A stretch of 64,000 nucleotides of DNA from Pyrobaculum oguniense TE7 (GCA_000247545.1 CP003316.1:1893233-1957232), one strand, 5' to 3'; counted from the stretch's first letter, positions 43,286 to 52,217 are shown. Made by a program: numbers and translations. Notes: a model not told the origin generated them from the sequence alone.

Positions 43286-44401
43286 CTAGAGGACTTCCCA
43301 CTCTTCCTGCGTCTTGACTGCGTCGTAGAGCAACAACAAAAGCGCGCCTATTAACCCCACTGAGAGGAGGATGCCTATGTTGCTAGCCGGTCCGTGGCTT
43401 ACCAACAAATAGCCGTCTACCGGGAAGCAAGACACACCTACAGGTAGGCAACCGGTGATAACCTGCTCCACTTTGAGAGGCTGAGGCGGACCCGTCTCTA
43501 CCAACTCCTCCACACCGCCGTCTAGCCGATACTTCACAGTGTAGACGTGCCACATGTGGCCTTTCACGCCCAGAGCCGCCACTGCTACCACGGCTATCAC
43601 CGCGAGTGCGACGACTACCTTAACTACCCCGTCCCAACCTGTGACTAACACTTCGTACTCGTCTGGAGGGGGGCCTCTATACTCCCCCTGCTTCGCCATC
43701 TGCCTCAACCTCGCCACGTTTTCCCTCTTGGCGAAGATGGGGGCTAGAGCTATCCCAGCCACAAGACCGCCGAGATGGGCGAAGACCGCCACAGAAGGCT
43801 CCAAGACTGGCAACACGAACTGGAATCCAAGCCATATGGCTATGTCGCGGCGCGCGGTGAGCCTCATGCAGTAGCAGGAAAAACGAAAGCAGAAGCAACG
43901 GTAGGTGGAGGCCCCGGGCCACAGGTAGAGGTATGCCCCCAGGACTCCGCTTATGGCCCCGGACGCCCCCACCATCGGCGCCAGCATCACCCTAGGCGTC
44001 CCCACTGCGGAGGAGTAGAGGACTTGTGAAGCGACGGCGGCGTAGCCGCAGATCAAGTAGAAGACGAGGTACCTCAGCCTCCCCATCGCCGCCTCTACGT
44101 TGTCGCCGTGCTTGTACAAATAGGCCATGTTTCCCAGTAGGTGGATAATGCCGGCGTGGGCGAACATTGAGAGCAACACCTTCGGCGCCATGGGGTTTTC
44201 AATAAACTCGGACGCAGTCAAGCCGACGCTCCACGGGTCGTTTGACATTGCGCCAAACGTGGCGAGGAACATCAAGATATTTGCCGTCAATAAACCGTAG
44301 GTCACGTAGGGGGTGTACCGAGGCGAGGTGTCTTGTAGCTCCTTCCACGTGGCCTCAATAATGTGAGTCCACTTGCCCTTCTCCTCCTCTCCGTCAGACA
44401 T
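43286..44401 (-). CDS. Rhomboid-family protease with a C-terminal soluble extension
   Basis: 371 residues. Rhomboid core: FAHAGIIHLLGNMAYLYKHG, then MVGASGAISGVLGAYLYLWP with the catalytic Ser (about 148), and VAVFAHLGGLVAGIAL with the catalytic His. Between them lies an unusual Cys/Phe-rich stretch (YRCFCFRFSCYCMRLTARRD). After the core come a linker, a membrane helix (VVVALAVIAVVAVAALGVKG), a domain facing out with two cysteines (GCLPVGVSCF) and a last helix. It overlaps the upstream PaREP1-like gene by 8 bp. Confidence 0.88.
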   Translation of the reverse strand: MSDGEEEKGKWTHIIEATWKELQDTSPRYTPYVTYGLLTANILMFLATFGAMSNDPWSVGLTASEFIENPMAPKVLLSMFAHAGIIHLLGNMAYLYKHGDNVEAAMGRLRYLVFYLICGYAAVASQVLYSSAVGTPRVMLAPMVGASGAISGVLGAYLYLWPGASTYRCFCFRFSCYCMRLTARRDIAIWLGFQFVLPVLEPSVAVFAHLGGLVAGIALAPIFAKRENVARLRQMAKQGEYRGPPPDEYEVLVTGWDGVVKVVVALAVIAVVAVAALGVKGHMWHVYTVKYRLDGGVEELVETGPPQPLKVEQVITGCLPVGVSCFPVDGYLLVSHGPASNIGILLSVGLIGALLLLLYDAVKTQEEWEVL

Positions 44402-44927
44402 TAGGCTCGGCGGTGGGCGGCGCTAATACGCCGCAGACCCTCTTGTACAGCTCGTCGCGGGGCGCTATTCGGCCAGCCAGGCGGCAGATGGAGATGGCCG
44501 CGGTTCTGTCGTCTGGTATATCCGAGAAGAAGCCCTCTGGGTCGGGGGCGTTGTACTGGTACCTATGGAGGTGGAGGGCCACGGCTGTGTGCTCCACAGC
44601 GTCCCCACCAACCACCGCCGCCAGCCTAGCCATATGCGACGTAGGCACCAGAGCGATTACCACGTCCGCCTCCTCCACATCAACCTCCTCCCCTACCATA
44701 ATCTTCCTCGAGCCGGGGTACAGCTCTTTCAAGTACTCCCTCTTATCAGCGAGGAGCGCCCCGAGATAGGCCTTCCAGGCCTGGAAAGCCTTACCTGCGG
44801 CGTTTCTCACCAAGCCGTCATCCAGAAACTCCAGGGCCAGCCTCGCCTCGATCAACGCCTCCTTCAGCCTCGCCTCCCTGTACCTCGCCAAGTCCAGCCA
44901 CGGCCTAACCAGCGTGGGAAAATCCAC
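44394..44927 (-). CDS. PaREP1-like protein
   Basis: 177 residues. The helical N-terminal half (PWLDLARYREARLKEALIEA, RLALEFLDDGLVRNAAGKAF, QAWKAYLGALLADKREYLKE) matches the PaREP1 family, first noted as a repeated gene family of Pyrobaculum aerophilum and thought to be HEPN-related. A later segment (GFFSDIPDDRTAAISICRLA) is also typical. Function unknown. GTG start with a TATA-like TTTTTATTTG about 22 bp upstream. It heads a two-gene unit with a rhomboid protease. Confidence 0.75.
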   Translation of the reverse strand: MDFPTLVRPWLDLARYREARLKEALIEARLALEFLDDGLVRNAAGKAFQAWKAYLGALLADKREYLKELYPGSRKIMVGEEVDVEEADVVIALVPTSHMARLAAVVGGDAVEHTAVALHLHRYQYNAPDPEGFFSDIPDDRTAAISICRLAGRIAPRDELYKRVCGVLAPPTAEPNV

Positions 44928-45184
44928 GCCAAAATATCACAACGCAAATAAAAACTTAGAGAGCCCGCGAGGTTTCAAACACGGCGCGGTGCGAGTGTGT
45001 GCAGAGACAGGGCACATAGGCTGTTGAAGCTAGGCGCAGTTGAGTAGGTGCACAAGGCGAGGTGCGGTAACTAGTACGTGAGGATACTAGTAGCCGCGAA
45101 GCCGCGGGCCTCTGCTTGGGAGAGGAGGCAGTGCGACGTTGTGAACCAACGGCCTTGTAACAATAAACCGTTTAAAAAGCCGTG
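44928..45184. other. Short gene-free stretch with three adjacent hairpins
   Basis: 257 bp. In a row lie ACTAGTA/TACTAGT (45070-45091, 8-base loop), CCGCG/CGCGG (45094-45107, loop AAGC) and CCTCT/AGAGG (45109-45125). It sits downstream of the ATPase B gene (read leftwards) and upstream of PaREP1. Could be a small RNA or a termination region; no coding signal. Confidence 0.35.
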
Positions 45185-46588
45185 CTAGAGTTGGACCGAT
45201 TCGTAAACATGACGCCTGTAGAATTTCTGCGTTATCTGCGGTCGGGCGTTAGTGAGCTCGTCCTCTGGGAGTATTGATAGGACGTCCCAGCCGATGTCCA
45301 ACGTCTCCTCGAAAGAGCGCCTCTCGTAGTACCCCTGCTTGATGAACTTCTGCTCGAATGCGTCGGCGAAGCGCAGGTAGCGCCTCTCGCGCCAGCCGAG
45401 GTTGCGCTCGCCCACCAGCGTGGCCAAGTTCCTTATTTCAAGCGCCTTTGAATACGCCGCGATTAGGGTGTTCGCGACGTCTTTATGATCTTCCCTAGTT
45501 TTGCCTTCGCCGATGGCGTCTTTGGCGAGGCGGCTCAGCGACATGATTACGTCGAAGGGCGGATATATGCCCTTGCCCCACATCGCCCTTGACAAGACTA
45601 GTTGGCCCTCCGTGATGTATCCTGTTAGGTCTGGTATGGGGTGGGTTATGTCATCGTGGGGCATGGTCAAGATGGGGAACTGCGTAACGGACCCCTTGCG
45701 GCCGTGGGCTTTGCCGGCTCTCTCGTATATCGTAGCCAAGTCGGTGTACATATAGCCGGGGTAGCCGCGTCTCCCCGGCAACTCGCCTCTGCCCGACGAC
45801 AGCTCTCTCAGCCCCTCGCAGTAGTTGGTCATATCCGTGATAACCACGAGGACATGGTACCCCAGCTGCCATGCGAGGTACTCGGCAATTGTCAAGCCGA
45901 TGCGTGGGGCGAGGACGCGCTCTGCCACTGGGTCGGAGGCGAGGTTGAGCACAGCCACGGCCCTCCTCAAGGCGCCGGTTTTCCTAAACTCGTCCATGAA
46001 GAAGAGGGCCTCCTCCGTCTTGATGCCCACGCCGACGAAGACTACGGCGAACCCCTCCTCGCTACCCCTTACCGTGGACTGCCTCACCACCTGGGCCGCC
46101 ATGAGGTTGTGCGGAAGGCCGGTACCTGAGAAGATGGGCAACTTCTGCCCCCTGACCAAGGTATAGAGGCCGTCGATTGCAGATATGCCCGTCTCAATGG
46201 GCTCCTCTGGGTACTCCCTGGAGTAGGGGTTGAGTGGCTCGCCGTTTACGTCGCGGAAGTCCTCCGGCGGCGGGAGGGGCATGTGGTCGCGCGGTTGCCC
46301 CTTCCCGTCTAGAATCCTCCCGATCAGCTGCTCCGATACGGGGAGCTTCAGAGTCTTGCCGTAGAACCTCACCGTGGAGCCCCTTGCAGGTAGGCCCAGG
46401 GTGCCGCCAAGCACCTGCGCCACGGCGTAGTCCGTCCCCACCTCAATTACCTGAACCCTCCTCGGCTCGCCGTCTGGCCCAACCACCTCTCCAATCTCGC
46501 CGTATGACACGCCCCTGGTCTTTTCAATAACTATAAGAGGGCCCTTAACCTCCCTCACAGTGGAGTAAGATACCACCGGCGTCAGCAT
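45185..46588 (-). CDS. atpB: A-type ATP synthase subunit B
   Basis: 467 residues from the ATG at 46588 ([20 protein letters not shown]); the frame is open to 46753 but the TATA box at 46603-46614 lies inside that part. Typical blocks: [75 protein letters not shown]. The Walker A is replaced by FSGTGLPHN, as normal for the non-catalytic B subunit. Part of the membrane ATP synthase head. The other subunits are not in the window. Confidence 0.96.
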   Translation of the reverse strand: MLTPVVSYSTVREVKGPLIVIEKTRGVSYGEIGEVVGPDGEPRRVQVIEVGTDYAVAQVLGGTLGLPARGSTVRFYGKTLKLPVSEQLIGRILDGKGQPRDHMPLPPPEDFRDVNGEPLNPYSREYPEEPIETGISAIDGLYTLVRGQKLPIFSGTGLPHNLMAAQVVRQSTVRGSEEGFAVVFVGVGIKTEEALFFMDEFRKTGALRRAVAVLNLASDPVAERVLAPRIGLTIAEYLAWQLGYHVLVVITDMTNYCEGLRELSSGRGELPGRRGYPGYMYTDLATIYERAGKAHGRKGSVTQFPILTMPHDDITHPIPDLTGYITEGQLVLSRAMWGKGIYPPFDVIMSLSRLAKDAIGEGKTREDHKDVANTLIAAYSKALEIRNLATLVGERNLGWRERRYLRFADAFEQKFIKQGYYERRSFEETLDIGWDVLSILPEDELTNARPQITQKFYRRHVYESVQL

Positions 46589-46602
46589 AGTACTGGGAAA
46601 AG

Positions 46603-46614
46603 CTATATTTATAT
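46603..46614. promoter_or_regulatory. Shared TATA element of divergent atpB and dehydrogenase genes
   Basis: CTATATTTATAT is the only AT-rich element in the 42 bp between the two start codons (46588 minus, 46631 plus). It is about 20-21 bp from each, the leaderless spacing seen elsewhere here. Both genes therefore seem to use one TATA sequence in opposite orientations. Confidence 0.65.
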
Positions 46615-46630
46615 GTCTTAAGTACGCGGC

Positions 46631-47485
46631 ATGCGAGTAGGGGTAATCGGGCTGGGAATAATGGGCCAGCCGATGGCCATGCACCTCCACAAGGCTGGGC
46701 TCCTCGCCGCGGTTTACAACAGGACGAGGGCTAAGGCGAAGCCCTTTGAGCAACTAGGCGTCTACGTCGCCGACTCTCCGGCCGACCTCGCCAAGAGGGT
46801 AGACGTGGTGATCGAGATAGTATCAGACGCCCCCGACGTGGAGCAGGTCTTTTTCGGCCCCAGCGGCGTGGCGGAGGGGGCCAAGCCCGGGCTGATTGTG
46901 GTAGATATGTCCACAAACTCGCCTGAGTGGGCGAGGCGCTTCGCCGAGCGGTTCGCCCAGCTCGGGGTGGAGTTCCTCGATGCGCCGGTGACCGGCGGGC
47001 AGAAAGGCGCCGTGGAGGGGGCCTTAACCATAATGGTCGGAGGGAAGGAGGAGGTTTTCAAAAAAGTTCTGCCGGTGTTCCAGGCCTTCGGCAAGCAGAT
47101 CGTGTACATGGGCCCCGTGGGCTACGGCCAAGCTATGAAGCTGGTAAACCAAGTCGCCGTTGCGCTGAACACAGTGGCCATGGTGGAGGCTGTGAGGCTC
47201 GCCAAGGCCCTTGGGCTAGACGTGGACAAGGTGGCCCAGATTCTCACAGGAGGGGCCGCCAGATCCGGCTCCATGGAGCTTTACCTCCCCAAGTTGCTCA
47301 AGGGAGACTTGACCCCCGGCTTCAAGTCCGCCCACTTGAAAAAAGACCTGGTATATGCCCTCGAATACGCCCACAGAGCTAACCTCCCGATGCCGGCCAC
47401 AGCCCTTGCACTGGAGCTCTACAAGAAAATGGTAGAAAGGGGGCTGGGAGAGCTTGGGATACACGCCCTCGGCGAGGTGTACTAG
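46631..47485 (+). CDS. 3-hydroxyisobutyrate dehydrogenase-family oxidoreductase
   Basis: 284 residues. Rossmann motif [19 protein letters not shown], substrate motif [20 protein letters not shown] (about 114-133) and catalytic Lys in [20 protein letters not shown] (about 168-187). This family reduces or oxidises beta-hydroxyacids and includes glyoxylate, succinic-semialdehyde and tartronate semialdehyde reductases; the substrate cannot be told. The ATG is 42 bp from the divergent atpB start. Confidence 0.92.
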   Translation: MRVGVIGLGIMGQPMAMHLHKAGLLAAVYNRTRAKAKPFEQLGVYVADSPADLAKRVDVVIEIVSDAPDVEQVFFGPSGVAEGAKPGLIVVDMSTNSPEWARRFAERFAQLGVEFLDAPVTGGQKGAVEGALTIMVGGKEEVFKKVLPVFQAFGKQIVYMGPVGYGQAMKLVNQVAVALNTVAMVEAVRLAKALGLDVDKVAQILTGGAARSGSMELYLPKLLKGDLTPGFKSAHLKKDLVYALEYAHRANLPMPATALALELYKKMVERGLGELGIHALGEVY

Positions 47486-47764
47486 CTACGGAGAGCTCGG
47501 AGGCCTAATCCTGTAGACCCCCTCCTCAACTTTTTTAAAGAGGTATACCCCCCTCTCCGTCTTTACTGCAAGCTCTCTTGGCCATGACGAGGCGTCCACC
47601 TCCACCCTAGAAAACCCGGCCTTTTTGAAAACCTCCTCGACGTCGTCGCGGGGGAGGTCCTCCGGGATCAAAACCGCGTAGTCAAAAACACCGCCCCTCA
47701 CCAGCTGTGCGAGCTCTTCGCGGTCCTCTTCCTCTGTCACGTCGTATATCAACCTCGGCTCCAC
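47486..47764 (-). CDS. Small hypothetical protein
   Basis: 92 residues, acidic, GTG start. Alternating helix and strand (LAQLVRGGVFDYAVLIPEDL, VEEVFKKAGFSRVEVDASSW, VYLFKKVEEGVYRIRPPSSP). No family recognised. It follows the GNAT gene on the same strand by 23 bp, so likely an operon. Its stop abuts that of the convergent dehydrogenase (TAGCTA). Confidence 0.6.
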   Translation of the reverse strand: MEPRLIYDVTEEEDREELAQLVRGGVFDYAVLIPEDLPRDDVEEVFKKAGFSRVEVDASSWPRELAVKTERGVYLFKKVEEGVYRIRPPSSP

Positions 47765-47787
47765 GGCCCTCCAGAAATGTCTAAATT

Positions 47788-48477
47788 TTAAAGCTCGACC
47801 GCGTACAATACGTGCGACGCGTACCTCTGCTTGTACCCGCTTGGATCCACCGAAGTGACGTCGGTCTGCGGGTCACCCTGAGCCGCGCCGAAGGAGAACC
47901 TCCCCACGTACAACGCATCCCCCACGCAGGGCCTGCCGCGTGATAGCAGGTCCCAGGGCGTCACTGCGGTGCATACCCAAGGCTCGTCTGGGAGGCACGC
48001 ATACCCCCTAGTCCTGCCCAAGGCCTCGGCCACAGCCTCGTAGGCCTCGAGCCCAGAGAGGCACCTCCCCGTCCCGCCTCCCGCCGGCCTGCCGCCGTAG
48101 ATCACCATCCGCTCCTTGAACCCCACCTTCTTCACCAAGCCGTGGCTGGGGGTATTCCACTCCGCCACCAGGAGAGTCGCCACGGACGCCCCAGCCCTCC
48201 TAGTCTCATCAAGGAGAAAACGAGTCATGGCCTCGCCGATGCCCCTCCCCCTGAGCTCCGGCTTGACCCGGAGGCCTTGCAAATACGCCGACTTGCCCAC
48301 TAGCTTCATGGCAGCCACCGCCGCTATGTGGCCCTCCAAGACAGCCACATAAGCCCTCCCCTCCGCCACCCACCGCCCAATCACTTCAGGTATATAGTCC
48401 CCCCAGTCCCACGTGTCCATAGTGAATGACACTATCTCTGGGATGTCCCCCTCGGATGCCTTCCGGAAGGTGAGCAT
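47788..48477 (-). CDS. GNAT-family N-acetyltransferase
   Basis: 229 residues. The N-terminal 150 residues form the GNAT fold, with the acetyl-CoA loop in GLRVKPELRGRGIGEAMTRF (about 70-89) and later NTPSHGLVKKVGFKERMVIY. The last 80 residues form an added domain (VCTAVTPWDLLSRGRPCVGD, VGRFSFGAAQGDPQTDVTSV) that I do not recognise. Target unknown. Its start is only 26 bp from the divergent pseudouridine synthase start. Confidence 0.85.
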   Translation of the reverse strand: MLTFRKASEGDIPEIVSFTMDTWDWGDYIPEVIGRWVAEGRAYVAVLEGHIAAVAAMKLVGKSAYLQGLRVKPELRGRGIGEAMTRFLLDETRRAGASVATLLVAEWNTPSHGLVKKVGFKERMVIYGGRPAGGGTGRCLSGLEAYEAVAEALGRTRGYACLPDEPWVCTAVTPWDLLSRGRPCVGDALYVGRFSFGAAQGDPQTDVTSVDPSGYKQRYASHVLYAVEL

Positions 48478-48503
48478 TAAAAAACGCGGCCCCTATACTA
48501 TTT

Positions 48504-49277
48504 ATGCCTTACCTATACCGCATAGCTTACGACGGCACGTTGTTCTACGGCTTCACCGGCCACCCCAACTCCCTGGAGCCCAAGCTGAGAGCTGCCCTCG
48601 GCGAGATTCTGGGAAGAGGGAGCCGCACAGACCCAGGCGTCTCGGCGGTGGCCAATGTCGTCATGACGAGCCAGAGGCTACACCTGGGATACGTCAACTC
48701 GAAGCTCCCCCGCGGAGTCTGGGCCTGGGGCGTGGCCGAGGTGCCGGAGGGGTTCAACCCCCGGAGGGCAAAGGCGCGTAGATACCTCTACGTAGCCCCC
48801 CACTGGGGCGAAGACGTGGAGGCGATGAGGGAGGCGGCCGCCGTGTTGGTTGGGACGCATGACTACAGCTCTTTTATAAAGCGGAGGGGGGACAAGGCGA
48901 CGCCTGCGGTGACCACAGTGTACAAAATCGAGGTGGAGCAAAGAGGTGGGCTTATATACATGATGTTCGTGGGCCGGGGCTTTAGGAACAAGATGATACG
49001 GAAAATGGCCTGGGCGATACTCGCCGCGGGCCGAGACGTCTTGAAGGCCAGCTACTTAAGAGAGCTGGTGGAGCGTCCCAGGCCAGGCGCGGTGCCCTCC
49101 GCACCGGCCGAGGGGCTTGTATTACTGGACATAGACTACGGCATAGAGTTCGAGGTTTACCACACGGCGCTTAGAGAGGCCTACACCTACTTCCTCCGTA
49201 AGTACAGAGCGGTTGAGGCGCACGCCGCGGCGCTTAAGGCGGCGGGGGAGGCACTGGCGCGACTTGACGTGGTGTAA
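48504..49277 (+). CDS. truA: tRNA pseudouridine synthase, TruA family
   Basis: 257 residues. The family opens with YRIAYDGTLFYGFTGHPNSL. The catalytic Asp is in GRGSRTDPGVSAVANVV (about residue 36). The late FVGRGFRNKMIRKMAWAILA and the GTHDYSSFIKR block are also TruA hallmarks. It isomerises uridine to pseudouridine in the anticodon arm of tRNA. TATA-like ATTAAAAAAC lies 23 bp upstream, overlapping the divergent GNAT start. Confidence 0.92.
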   Translation: MPYLYRIAYDGTLFYGFTGHPNSLEPKLRAALGEILGRGSRTDPGVSAVANVVMTSQRLHLGYVNSKLPRGVWAWGVAEVPEGFNPRRAKARRYLYVAPHWGEDVEAMREAAAVLVGTHDYSSFIKRRGDKATPAVTTVYKIEVEQRGGLIYMMFVGRGFRNKMIRKMAWAILAAGRDVLKASYLRELVERPRPGAVPSAPAEGLVLLDIDYGIEFEVYHTALREAYTYFLRKYRAVEAHAAALKAAGEALARLDVV

Positions 49278-49306
49278 GTCTTTAAATATACAATTGGTGT
49301 GCTACC

Positions 49307-49957
49307 ATGGGTTATTACTACTGTGACTTTGACGCCGCGGCTGCAGCGGTGGACTCCATGCTGAGGGAGCTGGTGAAGGAGCACTTCGGCGACATGCCCC
49401 ACGGGGAGCTCGAGGCAGTGCGCGAGTTCGTATTTAGGGACTTTATGCACTACCTAGCCACACGGGCCGGTATCTATAACTGGAGGAAGTTCTCCGAAGA
49501 GAGGGGGCGCCAGCGGCTGTGCATGTATATCGAGAGGAAGTGGCAAAACTTGTGGCAACTAGCAACCGAGTGGCTAAACTTATGGAAAATTAAGTGGAGC
49601 CAGAGGGTGAGGCTGGTGTTCTCCGAAGAGGAGTTCAAGAGGGCAACTCAGTCGGTGAAGTGGAGCAACGGGATAGAGGATGTTTTGAAAAAGATCGACA
49701 TTACCGAGTTGAGACTCTTCGTCATCGCGAACCTTATCAGACACGGCGAAGTTGCAGGCGTGGAGCAGATCGCGGAGTACTTAATTAGAGATGAAATAAA
49801 CGCCATTGTCGAGAGGCACGGCCCCGAGAAGGCCGTGGAGATGTACAAAAGCGGCAAGCTAGCCTCAAGGCTGTTGGCAAGAATCGCCTCGCTGAAAAAC
49901 GTCGGAGACCCCCTACTCCTCCTCAAATTCGACTTCGGGAGGGCGAGGAACTACTAG
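49307..49957 (+). CDS. Hypothetical protein
   Basis: 216 residues, mostly helical and charged, with a Trp-rich part near 80-100 (KWQNLWQLATEWLNLWKIKW). C-terminal helices follow (RLFVIANLIRHGEVAGVEQI, RHGPEKAVEMYKSGKLASRL). No family recognised. A TATA-like CTTTAAATATAC lies about 25 bp before the ATG. The stop abuts the convergent neighbour's stop (TAGCTA). Confidence 0.75.
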   Translation: MGYYYCDFDAAAAAVDSMLRELVKEHFGDMPHGELEAVREFVFRDFMHYLATRAGIYNWRKFSEERGRQRLCMYIERKWQNLWQLATEWLNLWKIKWSQRVRLVFSEEEFKRATQSVKWSNGIEDVLKKIDITELRLFVIANLIRHGEVAGVEQIAEYLIRDEINAIVERHGPEKAVEMYKSGKLASRLLARIASLKNVGDPLLLLKFDFGRARNY

Positions 49958-50437
49958 CTATTTCACATACACCCTCGTCTCCTTCGTAAGGTAGGCAGGC
50001 TCCCTCGGCGACACCTCCTTCACGACCATCTTTACCCACTCCCCGCTCCCAGTTTGGAGAAAACCCGAGAAGTTGGCGAAGACGGGCACTCTGTACGCCA
50101 CTATTAAGTTTACTAGCCTCACGACATCCTCTGCGTCGATCGGCCTCGCCGTCTCGAAACCAAGCGAGATGGAGTCGGCCTCGTACACCCGTCCAAACCT
50201 CCTCACTAGGACTGTCCTGAATCCGCTGACAGCCATGTAGACGTCTGCCGACACCACCACACCCGCCTTAATGTCCTCCCTCACCTCCACCACCCGGGCA
50301 GAGGACGCCCCCACCTTGCTCTCTACCCTAATCCCATCCCCCAGCCGCACCCCCAATGCCCTCGCTATATCTGCCCCCAGCCGCGCCTTGAACCCCACCT
50401 CCTCCACAAATCCATAAAGCCGCGCCACGGCGTACAC
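49958..50437 (-). CDS. Possible stand-alone Cdc48/VAT N-domain-like protein
   Basis: 159 residues with a layout resembling the N-terminal substrate/cofactor-binding domain of Cdc48/VAT. A double-psi-barrel-like half (LGADIARALGVRLGDGIRVE, SSARVVEVREDIKAGVVVSA) is followed by a second half ending VVKEVSPREPAYLTKETRVY, much like the P-x-x-P-V-x-x-x-x-x-T-x-I end of that domain. There is no AAA domain. If correct it could act as an adaptor or competitor for Cdc48 substrates. The similarity is by eye only. Confidence 0.4.
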   Translation of the reverse strand: MYAVARLYGFVEEVGFKARLGADIARALGVRLGDGIRVESKVGASSARVVEVREDIKAGVVVSADVYMAVSGFRTVLVRRFGRVYEADSISLGFETARPIDAEDVVRLVNLIVAYRVPVFANFSGFLQTGSGEWVKMVVKEVSPREPAYLTKETRVYVK

Positions 50438-50490
50438 CCAGCCACCCTACTGGGGTGTAAAAATATTTTTACATACGAACACGCCGCTCT

Positions 50491-51237
50491 GTGCTTTACA
50501 TAGTGGGCGTAGGGCCCGGCCCTGGCTACGTCACAGAAGCCGCCGCCAAGGCGCTGGCAGACGCAGACTGCGTATTCTACGAAGACTACACAGGCCCCCT
50601 TCACCTCGAGTCAATAAGGCGCTACGCCAAAACAGAGCCGATAAGGCTGACTAGGAGAGACCTAGAAGATGAGTCGGGAAGGGCAATACTCCAGTGCCTA
50701 GAAAAGGGCGGCAGGGCCGTCCTCGCCACCGCAGGCGACCCAATGCTCGCCACAGCCCACGCCGCGGTCGTCGCCGCCGCGAGGAGGCGGGGCCACCGCG
50801 TCGAGGTGGTGCCAGGAGTGTCGATAATATGCGCCGCCATGTCGGCGGGGTGCCTCTCGGTGTACAAGCTGGGAGGCGTAGCCACTGTGACCTACCCCAG
50901 AGGCGGGGTCTACTCGAGGAGGCCCTACGAGCTGGCAGAACAGAACATCAAGAGGGGGATGCACACACTCCTTCTGCTAGACGTAAAGGAGGACGGCTCC
51001 TTCATGCCGCCCCGGGACGCCGCCGCGGTGCTCCTCGCGCTGGAAAGGCTGGAGGGGAGGGGCGTCTTCAAGCCGGAAACCCCAGTCGTCTTGGTGCACC
51101 GGCTGGGCTGGGGAGGGGGGGCTAAGTACACAAACCTCGCCCAAATCGCGGCGAGCGACTACGAGGGCCCCGCCGTTATTATCATCCCCGGCGTGCTCGG
51201 CCCCGTGGAGGAGGAGTGCCTCCAGACGCTGAGGTGA
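50491..51237 (+). CDS. dph5: Diphthine synthase
   Basis: 248 residues of the tetrapyrrole-methylase fold. MLYIVGVGPGPGYVTEAAAK and VVPGVSIICAAMSAGCLSVY are characteristic of Dph5. It methylates the modified histidine of elongation factor 2 with SAM during diphthamide synthesis. The stop overlaps the next start (TGATG), so an operon follows. The archaeal length is normal. Confidence 0.94.
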   Translation: MLYIVGVGPGPGYVTEAAAKALADADCVFYEDYTGPLHLESIRRYAKTEPIRLTRRDLEDESGRAILQCLEKGGRAVLATAGDPMLATAHAAVVAAARRRGHRVEVVPGVSIICAAMSAGCLSVYKLGGVATVTYPRGGVYSRRPYELAEQNIKRGMHTLLLLDVKEDGSFMPPRDAAAVLLALERLEGRGVFKPETPVVLVHRLGWGGGAKYTNLAQIAASDYEGPAVIIIPGVLGPVEEECLQTLR

Positions 51238-51767
51238 TGTCCGCAGAGGCAGAGATAACCCCGGTCTACGCCCAGGGCTTCTATATCGTGACCCAAGGCG
51301 CGGTACAGATGGTCATAGTATTCGACTACGTGGACAAGGGGCAGTACTACCACCACCTCTTGAGGAAGGGAGGGGAGGAGCTGGCCAGGGAGGTGGACAC
51401 GGTGTGGCAGAACATGCAGAGCTTCATGGACGATGAAATCGTCAGGGTGAATGGCCAGCGAGTCCGGCCCCTAATACACGACGTGTACATCGGGCTCAGG
51501 GGGTCCCCTGCCAGGCCCTACATCACCTTCATCGGCTCCTTCCCCGCCCCCCTCAAGCCGGGTGAGAACATATATGAAAATTACTACGAAAAAGAGGTGG
51601 CCGAGTACGACTACGAGGCTGTGTGGATATTTCCACAAAACGCCGAGGTGGTGGAGTGGTACTTCCACGGCGAAGTGGAGACTCCTGAGCCGAACATACT
51701 GAGGGTGTCGGTCTCCAAGGGCACCGAGGTCGGGGGCAGAGAATACATAAAATTCCTAATCAAATAA
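51237..51767 (+). CDS. Hypothetical protein coupled to dph5
   Basis: 176 residues from the ATG at 51237, overlapping the Dph5 stop. Soluble, aromatic-rich (FYIVTQGAVQMVIVFDYVDK, VWQNMQSFMDDEIVRVNGQR, AEYDYEAVWIFPQNAEVVEW). No family recognised. Translational coupling with dph5 suggests co-regulation at least. Confidence 0.72.
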   Translation: MSAEAEITPVYAQGFYIVTQGAVQMVIVFDYVDKGQYYHHLLRKGGEELAREVDTVWQNMQSFMDDEIVRVNGQRVRPLIHDVYIGLRGSPARPYITFIGSFPAPLKPGENIYENYYEKEVAEYDYEAVWIFPQNAEVVEWYFHGEVETPEPNILRVSVSKGTEVGGREYIKFLIK

Positions 51768-51791
51768 ATAAGTAAGGAGTCTATTCAATAC

Positions 51792-52217
51792 GTGGAGCTG
51801 TGGAGTAGGCTGCGATACCTATGGGCCAGCCTCGTCTTCAGAAACAAGCCCATAATTAACAAGGCAAAGATCGAACACGACTACGTTGAGGAGGCAATTA
51901 AGTACTGCCCCCGGCCTTACAGATATATGTGCTACACAGCGGCGAAGGAGCTCAAAATAAGCCTAGCCGCCATCGCCGCAAAGGGCATAGACGTGCCCAC
52001 TGCAGCCGCCCTCGCCCTCGAAGACGTCACCACAGGCAACCACCACATGCCGCGCTTCTGGCGATACATAGCCACAGGAGACCCCGGCCCCGACGCCCAA
52101 AGAATACTGAAAAAATGGATGACCACATTTCGCCCAGGCACGACAAAAAGAGGCGAAAGGCCCGCGCCAACACGTAGAGCACGCGCCGATGACGGCGGTC
52201 GCCGCGCCACGGCCTAG
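51792..52217 (+). CDS. Hypothetical protein
   Basis: 141 residues. The helical N-terminal 100 residues (WSRLRYLWASLVFRNKPIIN, HDYVEEAIKYCPRPYRYMCY) have two cysteines; the C-terminal tail is Arg-rich and probably disordered (TRRARADDGGRRATA). Twenty-four bp after the previous gene, same strand, so probably in the dph5 operon. No family recognised. Confidence 0.6.
   Translation: MELWSRLRYLWASLVFRNKPIINKAKIEHDYVEEAIKYCPRPYRYMCYTAAKELKISLAAIAAKGIDVPTAAALALEDVTTGNHHMPRFWRYIATGDPGPDAQRILKKWMTTFRPGTTKRGERPAPTRRARADDGGRRATA

Noticed and set aside
46234-46530. 98-codon Arg/Ser/Pro-rich frame opposite atpB
   Set aside because: Low-complexity shadow of a conserved gene.
46589-46753. 55-residue N-terminal extension of atpB
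   Set aside because: It would run through the promoter and into the divergent dehydrogenase gene; B subunits begin near [11 protein letters not shown].
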